Assembly (NCBI RefSeq): GCF_002775205.1
Contig: NC_036459.1
Coordinates: 214,501 to 278,500, forward strand
DNA: 64,000 nt
DNA from: Xiphophorus maculatus
Taxonomy: Eukaryota; Chordata; Actinopteri; Cyprinodontiformes; Poeciliidae
Direction: 5' to 3'
Position 1 is the first letter of the stretch. Each line of letters opens with the position of its first letter. Under the pieces are notes generated by a model. That model made no database searches and was not told where the DNA came from. It worked only from the letters and a program-made list of their open reading frames with translations. Shown in pieces: positions 47,306 through 59,361 of this stretch. A program made the translations under genes and the position numbers.

Positions 47306-47405
47306 AGGAGAATCACCTCCTGGTTCCCACTGGAAACCAGGAGAATCACCTCCTGGTTCCCACTGGAAACCAGGAGAATCACCTCCTGGTTCCCACTGGA
47401 AACCA
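47306..47405. repeat. 33-bp minisatellite, 3 copies
   Basis: The unit begins CAGGAGAATCACCTCCTGG and is itself partly palindromic. It lies between the putative socs2 first exon and the coding exon. Confidence 0.9.
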
Positions 47406-47834
47406 GTTTTCCCTTCCAGTTGGTTTTCCCAGTCAGGACAAAGAGAAGAAAAACTCCAAGCGGCTTCAGGTTTTCCACAGGAAACAAAGCGAACAAGTCT
47501 CACCTTACAGCCGCAGGTTAACGCTAACTGGTTACCAGGTTAATGCTAACTGGGTTTACTGGGTTAACTCTGATGTTTTACTCCACTTCCTGGAGGAAAC
47601 TGCCATGTTTTTAGGAATTATTTCTTGAGAAGCTTTTCTAGAAGGATCCAGATCTTCCTCCTGTCTGAGGAGCTTCATGTTTATTTCAGTTCCAGGTCAG
47701 AGGTCACTGGGAGGGTTTGGGTTGATCCCTGCAGTTTGTTGGCTCTTTTCTCCAGAGGCAGAGCAGGAAGACCAGGAAGTCCTGACTGAGGCACGAAGCC
47801 CGGTTTAAAGGGTTCTGTTTGGTTCTGTTCCGGT

Positions 47835-48005
47835 CCCCGGGCCTCCTGCCCTGCACGTTTCAGGTGTTTCCTTTCAGAGTGGATCCACACCTGGATCCAC
47901 TCTGTGGTGATCGACAGCCTGCAGTGCTGATGGCTGCAGACGAGGTCATGCAGTCATTTGGATCAGCTGTTGGTCTAAAACATGCAGAGCGGGACCGGAG
48001 CTGAG
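47835..48005. repeat. Diverged MITE-like repeat
   Basis: Shares the inner sequence of the hAT-type MITE at 60202-60409 (GTCATGCAGTCATTTG, then AAAACATGCAGAGC). It includes a perfect 13-bp-arm hairpin at 47875-47904. The outer termini are degraded. Confidence 0.6.
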
Positions 48006-48924
48006 AAGCTCTGGGTTAGCGGGTCCGATTGAAGCTCCGCTACATGATGTTAGAATCTGCTGATCTAATTTTCCTCTCGGGTTTCATGTGAGCACGACTC
48101 CAGGAATCTGCTCTGAACAAATTCATGTGTTCATCTGCAGCTTCTTGTGGATAAAAAAAACCCAAACATGAAAAGTCTGAATGCAAACCTGAAAGAACGA
48201 GGCTTCCTGTTGGTGGTTGTTGGAAAAACTCCTCCGGAACACAAGGAATCCGTTGAGATCCCGACTCGGGATCTCTGCTGCAGGAAGTGTCGCCGCCTCA
48301 CTCAGGTGTTTTCCTCAGTAGGTGAGCTGCGTCAGGCTGCAGGAATGTCAAATACCAAACCAGATAAAGAGACTTTCTAGAAACGGAGCAAACAGATCCG
48401 TCCTGCAGATTCCTGGGATCCGGATTATTAGATCCTGCTCAGGTCCAAAGTCTAATAATGTTAATAAGGGATGTTATTCCTCTGTTCCGTATCTAGCGTC
48501 CCACAGATTCACCAAACTAACTGTACTGTGATCTGGTCCAGAACTGGATCAGAACCAGAACATTTTGGATCATTTGGTTCTGGAGGGAAGCTCTAGAACC
48601 AGAACTTTTCCAGATGTTTCTTGGTTCCTCCGTGTTTCAGTTGGTGGATCCAGATTTTTCCCGGCTGATCCAGGATCAGTTTTCCAAAACGATCAGATTC
48701 CATGACTGGAATTGAATCTGGATTCCAGGGAATCTGGGGTTTGTTGTTGTGGCGGATTATTATGGATATTATGTAGTTATTAATTATTAATGCAGCAGCT
48801 GAGAACCTGCAGACCAGCAACTAATAACTAACCTAACTGACCCAGGCTGTTACTGAGCAGCCAGAACCAATGGTACCAAACCGACCCGATGGTACCAAAC
48901 TGAACCAGTGGGACCAGTGGTCAT

Positions 48925-49010
48925 CTCGACAGGAAATGGAGGAAGCAGGAATTAAACCCACAACCTCCTGATTTGAAGATGACTGTTACCTACTGAGCTA
49001 CGGAGGGATA
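48925..49010 (-). repeat. tRNA-like sequence, probably a tRNA-derived SINE head
   Basis: On the minus strand an A-box-like TAGCTCAGTAGG is followed at normal distance by a B-box-like GGGTTTAATTCC. The stem pairing is poor, so this is not a functional tRNA gene. Confidence 0.45.
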
Positions 49011-49130
49011 AAGGGGCCAAAATTAAATTAATACATAATTTATTCATTAATTAAATAGCAGGAAATTAATATTTCATGAAATGTGGGCGGGGCTATGGCT
49101 GACCTGATGGTGGCTAGTGGAAAGTTTCTT

Positions 49131-49497
49131 AGACTTAGACTTAGACTGACTTTATTATCATTTTGCATGCACAGGGTGAATACAGAACAAAATTTCGTTG
49201 CATACGGCTCAGAACAATGTTTGAGGTTCCAATGTTGTGAGGTTACTCCAGAATAAAATAAAATACAGTATAAAATATGAATATAAATATAAAATATAAA
49301 GTGCAGGAATGACAGTAAAATAGAAGTTATTTAGCTCTGTACATGTGCAAGGTATGAAGTGGAGACCAGATTTTGAGTGCAGTCCAGTTAAGAGTTCAGC
49401 AGTCTGATGGCAAGTGGGAAAAAGCTGTTTCAGAACCAGGTGGACCTGCACCGGATGCTGCAGAACCTCTTTCCAGAGGGCAGCAGGGAGAACAGAA
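49131..49497 (-). mobile_element. 3' end of the same LINE family as 42847-44100
   Basis: Nearly identical to 42850-43195 in UTR and C-terminal coding end, and with the same tail of AGTCTA-type units. It breaks off after the CAGCAGGGAGAACAG block, so only about 370 bp inserted. Confidence 0.9.
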
Positions 49498-49764
49498 GCT
49501 GATCTCCAGTTAGCGACTCGGATGAAACATTAAAAATTGATCAGGAAAATGTCTGAATGTGATAAATGGATCAAAGTTCTGGTTCTGTTCAGATGTCCCA
49601 GCTGCAGCCCAGAGAAAAGACATTTTTAATCTGAGTGTTTCCAGAGTCCTGATGGCTCCAAAACCGTCTGTTTCCGTCTTCTTCTGCAGCCTTTCACATC
49701 CCACCAACCTTTCCAGGTTTTCCGACGGTTTTCCGAGTTGCAGGCTGAAGGTCAGATCTGTCCG

Positions 49765-51306
49765 ATGACCTGCCAGTCCTCCGAATCCCAGGAAGCCATT
49801 GAGGACGCCAGAGGAGCCGACGACGGCGCCGGGACCGAGGAGTCGGACGAGAACCGCGCCGCCTCGGCCCTGAAGGAGCTCAGGAAGACAGGTGGGAGGA
49901 AGAATTTCCTGCTTCGGTCGGGAATGTTTCCAACCCGGAATAAACTCCAGATGTTCTGCATGTGGTTTAGCGTTAGCATCTGCTTACTTTTTATGGTTTT
50001 GCAGTTTAGTGTTAGCTTTGCTAAATTTTTCATGTGTTTAGTGGTTTAGCATTAGCTTCTGTTAATATTTGTATGCTTACCATTAGCACTTGCTAATTTT
50101 TTAGTGCGTAGTTTCTTAGTGTTAGCTTCTGCTAGCTGTCTATATTTAGTTTCTTAGTGTTAGCTTCTGCTAGCTGTTTATATTTAGTTTCTTAGTGTTA
50201 GCTTCTGCTAGCTGTTTATATTTAGTTTCTTAGTGTTAGCTTCTGCTAGCTGTTTATATTTAGTTTCTTAGTGTTAGCTTCTGCTAATTTTTCATGTGTT
50301 TAGCGATTTAGCATTGCATTGCTAAGATTCTTGTTTAGCAAAATGGTAATTAGCATACTTAACTTTTTGATTAGCTGTGGCTAATAACTGCAGCTGATTT
50401 TAGTGCAAACATATATTGTACATTAAAACTATGGTGGCCATTTTGAAAAATGTCCACCAGAGAAGACGAAAATATAAAAAATGATTTTGATAGTTTGAAG
50501 TACTCTGGCTATAACTAGACACATTGATCTTGTTTTTGATTTCAGTGTAATGCTGCTGGTTCTGGCCCTGTTTGGGTCCAGAACGGTTCCGTGGTGGTGC
50601 TGCTGACCCAGACTAAGTGTTGTGGTTTTGTCATGGATAGAAATTGTTCCGATGCTAAGCTAACCATAACTCCTAAGCTTCCACTTCAGTCACTCAGATA
50701 ATGTTGTCCACTATATTTAACATTAACAACCCGCTATAGTTTCTCTTAGCGGGCGGTTCTGAAGCCGCTGACCGTCCGTGTTATGGTTTTAATGAATTGG
50801 AGGTGCTAAATGTTCTGCTGGTTCTGATTGGGCCAGGTTGGTACTGGGGCGGCCTGACGGCCAACGAGGCCAAAGAGATCCTGCAGGACTCGTCGGAGGG
50901 CAGCTTCCTGCTGCGGGACAGCTCCCAGAGGGACTTCCTGTTCACCATCTCCACCATGACGTCCGCCGGCCCCACCAACCTGCGCATCGAGTTCCGGCAC
51001 GGGAAGTTCAAACTGGACTCGGTGGTTCTGGTGAAGCCCAAGCTGAAGCAGTTTGACAGCGTGGTCCACCTGGTGGAGCACTACGTCCAGCTGTCCCGGA
51101 CCGGCGGCCGCACCGCGCCGGCGCCGCCGCCGCCGGGCCCCAACGGCACTGTGCAGCTGCTCCTCATCAGGCCCGTGTACACCGCCGTCCCGTCGCTGCA
51201 GCACCTGTGTCGGATCGGCATCAACCGGTCGGCCCGGCGGGTCCAGGACCTGCCCATCCCCAACCGACTGAAGGACTACCTGACGGACTACGCCTACAAC
51301 GTCTAG
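49765..51306 (+). CDS. socs2: Suppressor of cytokine signaling 2
   Basis: Two coding exons, 49765-49891 and 50837-51306, join in phase to 198 residues, the same length I recall for human SOCS2. After a short acidic N-terminus comes an SH2 domain (about 48-150). It starts GWYWGGLTANEAKEIL, contains the phosphotyrosine-binding arginine in FLLRDSS, and includes LKQFDSVVHLVEHYV. A SOCS box follows (SLQHLCRI, then LPIPNRLKDYL to the end). The SH2 domain docks on activated GH and cytokine receptors, and the SOCS box recruits Elongin B/C and a Cullin 5 ligase to degrade them. A Pro/Gly-rich loop between the SH2 domain and the SOCS box (about 111-125) is longer than usual. The acceptor at 49743 would put the start 21 bases into the exon. 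CISH is less likely because of the loop and tail; the downstream cradd neighbour also supports SOCS2. Confidence 0.93.
49892..50836 (+). other. socs2: socs2 intron with 38-bp minisatellite
   Basis: The 945-bp intron carries about five copies of a 38-bp unit (about 50108-50290) beginning TAGTTTCTTAGTGTTAGC, and one arm of the inverted repeat pair (about 50621-50750). Confidence 0.85.
50621..50750 (+). repeat. Inverted repeat arm, left copy
   Basis: Shares about 90-130 bp, with few mismatches, with the reverse complement of 54655-54780. Shared blocks include ATGGATAGAAATTG, CCGATGCTAAGCTAACCAT and CTTCCACTTCAGTCACTCAG. Probably two insertions of one MITE family in opposite orientation. Confidence 0.8.
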
Positions 51307-54184
51307 AGGTCGTCCAGAGGTCCTCCCATCTGAGTCCAACGGCGTCCGGACCGGCCGTGTGTCTCTGCACGGAGCCGGGAACCGGTCCGGTTTCCTCTCC
51401 CATCTCCATGGTAACGGGAAGCAGAATTCCTCTGATTGTTCTGGAGATTCCTGAACAGGTTTCCAGATTCCTGACATCAGGAAGACGGACGGACGGACGG
51501 ATCGGTCGTTTCAACTGAAACCCAAAGAGAAACGGGTCGGAGACGGGTCAGAGCAGCAGAACTGCCCTGAACCTCCTGCTCAGGTTGTTGAGAATATTTA
51601 TTTCTGTTCCTCTGATGTTCTGGAGAAACGTTCCTGATCAGTACCAGGCCCGGTTCTGGTGGAGCCCAGAGTGTCGTCTCTGTCTCCTACAGAACCACGG
51701 CTCGGCAAACCGGGTCTCAGCAGAACCAAACAGCTGCTTTGGTTCTGCTTACAACTTGATTTTCTAAAGAAAAATTTCTGAAAGCTTATTGGCTGCAGCT
51801 CTGATCACATGATTAAAGGCGCCGTGTCACTTCCTGTCTCCCAGAATTCCTTCAGTACAGCTCAGGATCACACCAGAACCAGAACCAGAACCTGAACCAG
51901 ATTGAAAAATATTCTCAGACTTTAAGAGGTTACTTTTCATGTGTGTTACCATGGTAACCAGTTCATCTAATTTTCAGTTTCCTCGTTTGTTTGGTTTTTT
52001 TCTTTTCGCAAATGTTTTTCCCATTAAATTTTCATTTGTAGACATTAAAATTAGGGAAAATATTTTTTATATTTCCTTCAGATTTTCTGATTGAAACTCA
52101 CAGGATTTCTGAAACAGAGTTCTGTTTGGTTCTGATCGGTCCGGTTCTGATAAAAACCGAAGTAGAACATTAAAGTGAGGGAAGCAGGAAGTGTGTGGGT
52201 ATTTTTCCTGAAGCCGATCCCGCCGGATCCCTGGAAGCGGGCAGAACTTGGTGAACTCCATCCAGAACCGAGCGGCCCGGTAAACAGCAGGAACGAAGCA
52301 CTCTGATTGGCCGACGGCCGGCCATGACTCTGTTTGGCTCTCATTGACGTAAACAATCGTGTCGATGGTGACGAGCGTCGGAGAGGTTGCTTTGACCCCT
52401 TCAGGCTTCGGTAGACTTTGAACCTGTAGTACTGCAGAGCTGTGAGCCAATCAGATTACAGGAAAACATCAACCATTTAGCTGTTGTCTGTTCCTACTTG
52501 ACCTCTGACCTGCTGATGGATTTTACATCCTGCTTTCTAAAGAAACAGTTTAATTTGAGTTTCATCTGAAAAGTAGCAGAGAAAAACTCTCATGTTTAGA
52601 AAAGAGTTGGAAATCAAAACCTGAATCCGCTAAATTATTGAGCTTTCAGAAAGTTATTAGAAATCAGTGATATATGAAAACAATTTGCTAAACGTGGAGC
52701 GTCATGAAGTCATGCCTGGAGAAGAGAAGGGGCCGGGATCCAGCCCTGAGGAACACCACGGATAATCGCTGCCGCGAATTAAACTATAAAACTTCCTGGA
52801 GCTTATTTGAGATCTGAGCCGGTCCAGAGCAGCTCCGGGCTCAAGGTTCAGTTTGGTCGGGATCAGGATGGTTGTCATGGTGACACAGCTAAATCGACTC
52901 TGTTCAGGAATATTTATTAAATATTATCTATCGATCGAATGATTAAACAGATGAAATATTAAAAGCCCAGCAGTCTGGGATAGATTAGGATGATTTGACG
53001 TCTTTGATAAACGACCAACAGTCATTCAGACAAATGTTCATTTATTCAGTAAAAAAAACTAAAAGTGGTTATTTACAATAAAGTTTAGTTAAACCAAAGA
53101 GCAGAGCAATGCTTTGATTTTGAATATCAGTTTTTTCTGTTAAGTTTGTTTTTTAATAAAGAGTGTGCTGGTATTTCCTGATTGGCCCCCCTGTCTTGTT
53201 TAAGCTCCTCCCACTTCCTGGATCAAATTGGATAAAAGCGAGTCTCCACCTGTGGAAACAAGGTGAAATTTTCAGGATTTTACAGTTAAATTTAAATGTC
53301 TGCTCAAGATTTTTTTCTTCTTCAGATAAGTATAAAATAAACTTTTTAATTAAAGTTCATAAATTTTTTATCCTGCGGGGAAAAAATGAAAACGTTCATC
53401 TGTCATAAAGAATGAGGTGTTGTTGGGTTCTAAAGTGTTTTATTTATTCACATCTTCACCCATCTGGAGCTGCAGCGCCGCCTGCTGGAAGTAAAACTTT
53501 TACATGTTTGACTTTCTATCAGCTTCTCTTCACCTGTTTTATAACCAGCTGTTATTAGCTATAAATAGGAAAATAGAAAAACTATTTTCATCTTTAAAAT
53601 GTGGCGCAGTCATAAACGCTATTTATTTTTTTTACATTATTAAATATATTTAATCCTTTATTCTTATGTATGCCCTAACTGAACTTTTAGCACATTTCAA
53701 TAGTTTAAGTAGTTTAAATATTCAAACAGTTTAAGTAGTTTTGATCGGCCACATGTTTTACCTCCAAAATGTCTTCATTTCAAAATTCAACTTTATTTCT
53801 TTATTTACTAAAATGATCCCTCCGCAGAAAGTAGTCCGTCTGAAACGTCCTGATTTTACTTCATATGTAAATTGTTTCTGTATTGAATGTAAGCCGATTT
53901 AGTCAACTCGTACTATTCTACATTAATTTATAATCAAACAATAAATTACAAACTTTTTTTAAATCACGTGGGTATTATTTATTTGACGAACAGCCATGTT
54001 TCTATGAGAGCTGGATAAACTTTGGTTCCGCTTTCTTGTTTCCAATCGAGCATAATATGCCGGACGGAGCTGTAGAAGTTAGCAGCGGGTACCGGCGAGA
54101 CTAGTTTCCATTATGGAGACTGGTTTAGGTTCTGAATGAACCACTCAGTCGGTTCGGGTTAGTGACCCGGTTCAACAGGTTCGG
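51307..54184. other. socs2-cradd intergenic region
   Basis: GC-rich just after socs2 (3' UTR), then AT-rich. A 127-codon minus-strand ORF at 52067-52450 overlaps what looks like repeat sequence; I do not accept it as a gene. Nothing else is recognisable up to the cradd leader (about 54050). Confidence 0.6.
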
Positions 54185-56051
54185 ATGGAGCCGGAGCACA
54201 GGGCGGTGCTCCGGAGGTTCCGGGTGCAGCTGTGCGACCAGTTGCTGGTCAGCGACACCATCGTTCCGTTCCTGTACCAGGAGGGAGTTCTGACGGAGGC
54301 CCAGGTGGAGCAGGTGGAGGGTCAGCTGACCAACCGGCAGAAGAACCTGAAACTGCTGGACCTCCTGCCGAACCGCGGCCCGCGGGCCTTCGGCGCCTTC
54401 CTGGAGGCTCTGCGGGACTTCAGCTGGATCCGGGACCGGTTGCTGCTGGAGCTGCAGAACTCAGCCGGAACCGGGCCTTCAGGTGGGAGTTAATGTGATG
54501 AACCAACGAGAAGCTGTTGTTGTTGTTTCTAACTTAAAACGCTCCAGGTTCTGTACCTGGTCCAATGCTCTGACTATCAGAGCTACCTCGTCAGATTTTC
54601 CTACCGTAGCTCGGATAGATGGCCATGTCTGTCTGTCGGTGCTACCGTCATGTTTACAAACTATAGAGGGTTGTTAATGTTACATATATTGGACAACATT
54701 ATCTGAGTGACTGAAGTGGAAGCTTACTAGTAATGGTTAGCTTAGCATCGGAGCAATTTCTATCCATGACGAAACCACAAGAAGATCACTTCCTTCATCG
54801 GAATATCCTACCCTACCTGCCAAACAATAACTTGTTTGCAGAAGTAACGACTTTGCAGATGACAAACTAAAGATTTATAAATATATTTACAAGCTGCTGT
54901 CATGTAAAGTAAAAACATGAAGTAATTCAGCAGCTCAATGAAGCCAGATATGAAATAAATTAAATAAAACTTACCGTAATCTTCGACGAAATAAAACACA
55001 TGAAACGAAACTTTCACAGGTAGGATGTATTTATAAGAAATCTGCTGAGTCAGCAGAATCTGACCACAAGGTAGGATGGATTTATGGGTAGCACAGATAA
55101 ACGGAACACCTAGCCTGGCTTCATTGACTTTATGAAACTGAATAATATCAGAATAAACATATTTAAATCATGTAGAATCAAAACAAATGACATGATTTTT
55201 ATGAGTTTATGGTTCTGATCAGAAGAAGTTGATCTTTTATAAATGCAGTTTCAGTGGAGAACTGGGGGGGCGCTCGCCCAGGGCTGCATTGGTGAAGGAG
55301 CCGCCCCTGGTTTCCAGCAGCCAATCAGAGCCTCTGCAGCTTTGGCTCTAACATACGGAAAAATTAGCAAGATTGGGACGGTTCTGCTGGGCCCGGTTCT
55401 GGTCCATTTCCATGTGTCTGTTTTCTAAACTGGTTCTGAAGACAGAAAGAAAAAGAACTGGAAAAACGAGTTAATTTGTTCATTTTTTAACATGAAAACT
55501 TAATAAATGTACTTTAATAACCTTAATTTGATTGATTGTGACAAATTAACTGTTTTGTAAGTTCAGTTAAATTTTTCTGAAACTTTTTCAAATTAAATTT
55601 AACATGAAATTTGATTTATTGTTTGTTTCCTAACTGACGTGTTTGTGACGTAAAGCTCTTTGACTTCCGTGTTGCTGAAAGTTTCTGTAACAAACTGGAC
55701 CGGGCTCCATGTTTCCCAGGGGACGCTGCGGTTCCGGCCCGTTACCATGGCGACGCTTCCCGGATCCCGGACTCGGTTCTGCAGAGGGTTCCTTCGGACC
55801 GGGAGCTGTCCCGGCTGGCGCAGAGACTCGGTGCCGAATGGGAGGCGGTTCTGTTGGACCTGGGCGTGTCCTCCGAAGCGGTGTACCGGTGCCGGTCCGA
55901 TCACAGCCTGAACACCGGGGCGGCGGTTCTGGACGGCCTGGTTCTGTGGAGGCGGGCCGGCGGGAGGCGGGCCACGCTGGGGCGGCTTCTGCGCAGCCTG
56001 GAGGCCGCAGACCTCCACCCGTCGGTCCTGGAGGAGGCCGTGCTGGGATGA
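54185..56051 (+). CDS. cradd: CRADD/RAIDD, CARD and death domain adaptor
   Basis: Exons 54185-54482 and 55720-56051 join in phase to 209 residues (I recall 199 for human). The N-terminal CARD (about 1-90) contains YQEGVLTEAQ and LLDLLPNRGPRAFGAFLEAL. The C-terminal death domain (about 115-200) contains SDRELSRLAQRLGAEWEAV and YRCRSDHS. RAIDD links the caspase-2 prodomain through its CARD to PIDD1 through its death domain, forming the PIDDosome in the cytosol and nucleus. The start is the first ATG in a GC-rich leader, directly ahead of the CARD. The exon structure, one exon per domain, suits the family. The second exon has high GC content. It lies 2.9 kb downstream of socs2, as in mammals where the two are neighbours. 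Confidence 0.95.
54483..55719 (+). other. cradd: cradd intron
   Basis: 1.24 kb separating the CARD exon from the death domain exon. Apart from the inverted repeat arm at 54655-54780 it holds only AT-rich sequence. Confidence 0.8.
54655..54780 (-). repeat. Inverted repeat arm, right copy
   Basis: Reverse-complement partner of 50621-50750, in the cradd intron. The two arms enclose the end of socs2 and the start of cradd. Confidence 0.8.
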
Positions 56052-56245
56052 GATTGGACTGGGTTCCGCTGGCCCGAACCGGGCCGGTCCAGAACTCAGA
56101 GATGACCGCTGCCTATAAACTGACTGAATAATGAAACCAAAGTCAGAACTTTTTGATTCTAGAACCAAGAAAAGAACCGGTTCCGTTTTATCTGGAATCC
56201 AAAAGCAGGTAAAAAAAACCAACCAGATACTTAAAGTTTAATATC

Positions 56246-56251
56246 AATAAA
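56246..56251 (+). terminator. Polyadenylation signal of cradd
   Basis: AATAAA 195 bases after the cradd stop codon, in AT-rich sequence. First canonical signal downstream. Confidence 0.5.
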
Positions 56252-58560
56252 AAATGATTTTATCCTCAAAATTACATTTATTATTTCAGTCAGAAATAAA
56301 CCATATCTGGAAGTTCCCCGCTGCTGGATTCATTCGGAACCGGAGGAGAGTTCTGGATCCAGAGAACCGAGCTGCACCAGAACCTCCGCCGGTTCTGGAA
56401 GCTGCAGGGGAAAAAACCATCAGGAGATTTTTCTTCCTGCTCCTGTTTTCTCTCATTTTCCCACTTTTTCCTGGAAGTCGACCCAGATTGGATTCTGGAA
56501 AACCCGCTGGACTCCTTCACGGAACCGGAGCTCTGTGACTAAAAACAGCAGCACGTGGACCGGAAGAACCTCCGCTTTCTGCGGGATTTAAGGTGGACTG
56601 GCGGTTCCGCGAACCTTCTGGTTCCGATCGGACCCAAGAAAACAGCTGGAAACTTGATTTAAATCTGAATTTTCTGTAAATAATAAACATTTACTATGAA
56701 ATCAAAATATCAGTTTGTGGGAATCAGAAAAATGACTTTTCATTTGACATTTGAGCAAAACTGAAATTATTTTCAGAATTTGGAGAAAATAAAAATCAGT
56801 TTTTAAATGTAAAAAATTCAATGACAAAAAAATCTACAACATGTTTTTGAAAGATTTTGAATTTGCAGAAAATCTTTAGAGTTGAATGATTTCAGAGGAA
56901 CAGCGTCAGCAGAACCTGGGCCCGCTGCCCTCGATCTCAGCAGGTTCGGTTCGGTTGACTGGTTGAATCTGTCTGGAGCGGCAGAAACAGAATGAAAAAT
57001 ATCGTTTTATTTTATTTGATACCTGAAACAGTTCAGAAACAGAGTAACTTTAGTAAAACATTTTTAAATTAGCGGCAAAAACTAAAAACAAATAAATTAT
57101 TTGAAGGAAAGAACCAATCAGGAGGAAGATCCTTTTAGAGGTTCTGGTCCTGGTCCTACTGGGTCAAACATTTACTGCATCAGAAGGAACAACGTGGCTT
57201 TAATCTGCCAGAAAAAACCCAGCAGGTTCCGGACTGGGAACAGTGCGGTGTTCTCACCAGTAGGGGGCAGTGCAGAGACGGCTTTAATCTGTTGTTTTCA
57301 TGAAGCTTTTAAAAACTAACAGGAAAGATTAAAACATTAAAAGTGGACCGGGTCTCATCAAAACCAAAACCGCATCTCTTTACCGTGTCACGTCCTTCTT
57401 GGACCGGCAGGCCGCCGTAGCTGCGGTCAGCTGGCTGATCCCGTTCATTCACATCAAGCAGCGGTGGTTTGATCATTTCTCATGTTTGTGATTCTGATGT
57501 GTGAGTGGAACTCCTCCGCCCCCTGCTGGTGAGCCCAGGCCCTGCAGCGGCTCATTTATTGAGGCGAGTCAAACCAGGTAGATCAGACACTGAGTTTACA
57601 CCTTGCTGACACCTTTTCCTTTTTACTGTTTTTATTTTAGAGTTAAGAACTAGATTTTTCCCAACACGGGCAGGTTGTTGGGCTCCGGAAGCTTCTGATT
57701 GGTTGGCACTGCTTCTTTGTGACGTCATGGGGGAGCATGATGGACCTCCATCCGTCGGGTCAGGTTCTGAGGTCCTGGAGAAGAACTGAGAATGATCCAA
57801 CTCGGAACACCTGAAACATTTCTGACCAATGGAGACATGCTTCAGGTTTTACAGCCTGAACTCCAGGTAGAAGTTTACCTTTATAAAGTTACCCAGTCTG
57901 AAACAAATAACTAAATATTTAGTTAAACTAAAGAATGATGATCCCGGCTGACCGACGCCGACCTGCTCGTAACCTGCTAACCAAATATTTAAGCTAACAG
58001 ATTAGCATGCTACCTAAATATTTAGGTTCATAGCTAATTATTTAGTTGGTAGACTAAGTATTTAATTTATAGTTAAATATTTAATTTGTAAAGTTTATTT
58101 CCCAAACTAAAAATGTAGGTATTTATTTTTCCAAAATAAATATTTCGTTTGCTAACCAAACATTTATCTAACAAGCTAAGTATTTAGTGAGCAAGCTAGC
58201 GTGCTAACTAAATACATAGATTGGTAAATAAATATTTGGTTAGTAAAATTTATTTTCCAGACTTAAATTTATGCTCCAGACAATATTTTTCCGAACTAAA
58301 TAACGTTTAGCTAAGAAGTCAAATATGTTGTTAGCAGGCTAGCGCGCTTACTAGAGGTCGGTAACTATTTAGGTAACAATTACACAGCTTCCTAACTAAA
58401 CATTTAGTTTTGAAGCTAAATATTAAGCATTTAGTTTGAAACGGTGACATTTGTAAATTATTGATGGACTCAATAAAATAAATTATTTGTGTTTATTTGC
58501 AACAAACGGCTCCTTTACTGTGGAACCAGTTCAACGGCTTCTCTGTGATTATTTATCTCT
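56252..58560. other. cradd-ptpro intergenic region
   Basis: No gene seen. From about 57900 to 58450 the sequence is built of degenerate AAATATTTAG and GCTAAC words, a low-complexity or old-satellite look. A similar run occurs at 26885-27010 in a flnc intron. Confidence 0.6.
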
Positions 58561-58599
58561 GAACATTTTACAGTGCTGCGGACTTTTAACCGAGTTGGT

Positions 58600-59060
58600 T
58601 CCGAACCAGATAACTGGGTCAGAACCAGTTCAGTGGTTCGTGTGTCCGATGAAGAGGAGGAGGAGGTGCGCGTCTCCGTTCAGCCTCCGGAGCTCCGCGC
58701 AGCGCAGGGCGGGGCGACGCCGCGCAGCAGCAGCTTCATCCCGGCTGACCGACACCGACCTCCTGCTCGTCTCCGGGCCGCGGCATGGACCCCGCAGCCC
58801 GGCCCGCTTCCCCTGGCTCCCAGCAGGTCCGGTTCGGCTGAGGATGCGCAGTTAGAGGTGCGCAACGGAAATCTCCCGCAGATCGAATCTGTGCAGAGCG
58901 TCGCGGAGCGTCGGCCGCTGCGGCAGAAACAGCGCCATTGTTTGGATGCGCAGCGGAGCGGGAGGCTCCAGGCCGGGCTGAGAGCGCTCAGAGCCGGCAG
59001 CCAGCATGCTGCCCCCGCCGCTGCTCGCCGCCCTGCTGCTCGGCTGGGTCCAGGTGGGTC
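58600..59060 (+). promoter_or_regulatory. CpG-rich ptpro promoter and first exon region
   Basis: A sharp change from AT-rich sequence to GC- and CpG-rich sequence just upstream of the ptpro signal-peptide exon. No TATA box is evident. Several out-of-frame ORFs here are products of composition. Confidence 0.5.
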
Positions 59061-59292
59061 AAGGCCCGAACGGACTGCGCGGTTCCAAGGCTTTGTTCAG
59101 AACCGGCCTCACTGGAGGCGACGGGGCTGAATGAAACGTGCGTGTTGAGCGTGTGCGTGTTTCAGTGTGTGAGGTGAGGGGGGGTGGATGGTCCCGTGCG
59201 GGCAGCCAGCAGCTCGTTGTCCCACAGAAAGTGGGTCAGTCGGCTGCAGCCTGACTGAGGAGGGATGTCTGTCAGCATCACTGAGGATCACA

Positions 59293-59361
<69 letters not shown>

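Noticed and set aside
48925-49010. A functional tRNA gene on the minus strand
   Set aside because: A- and B-box-like motifs exist but the stems do not pair, so it is kept only as a tRNA-derived repeat.
52067-52450. Minus-strand 127-codon ORF between socs2 and cradd
   Set aside because: No domain, no start context and no splice partners; composition suggests a degraded repeat.
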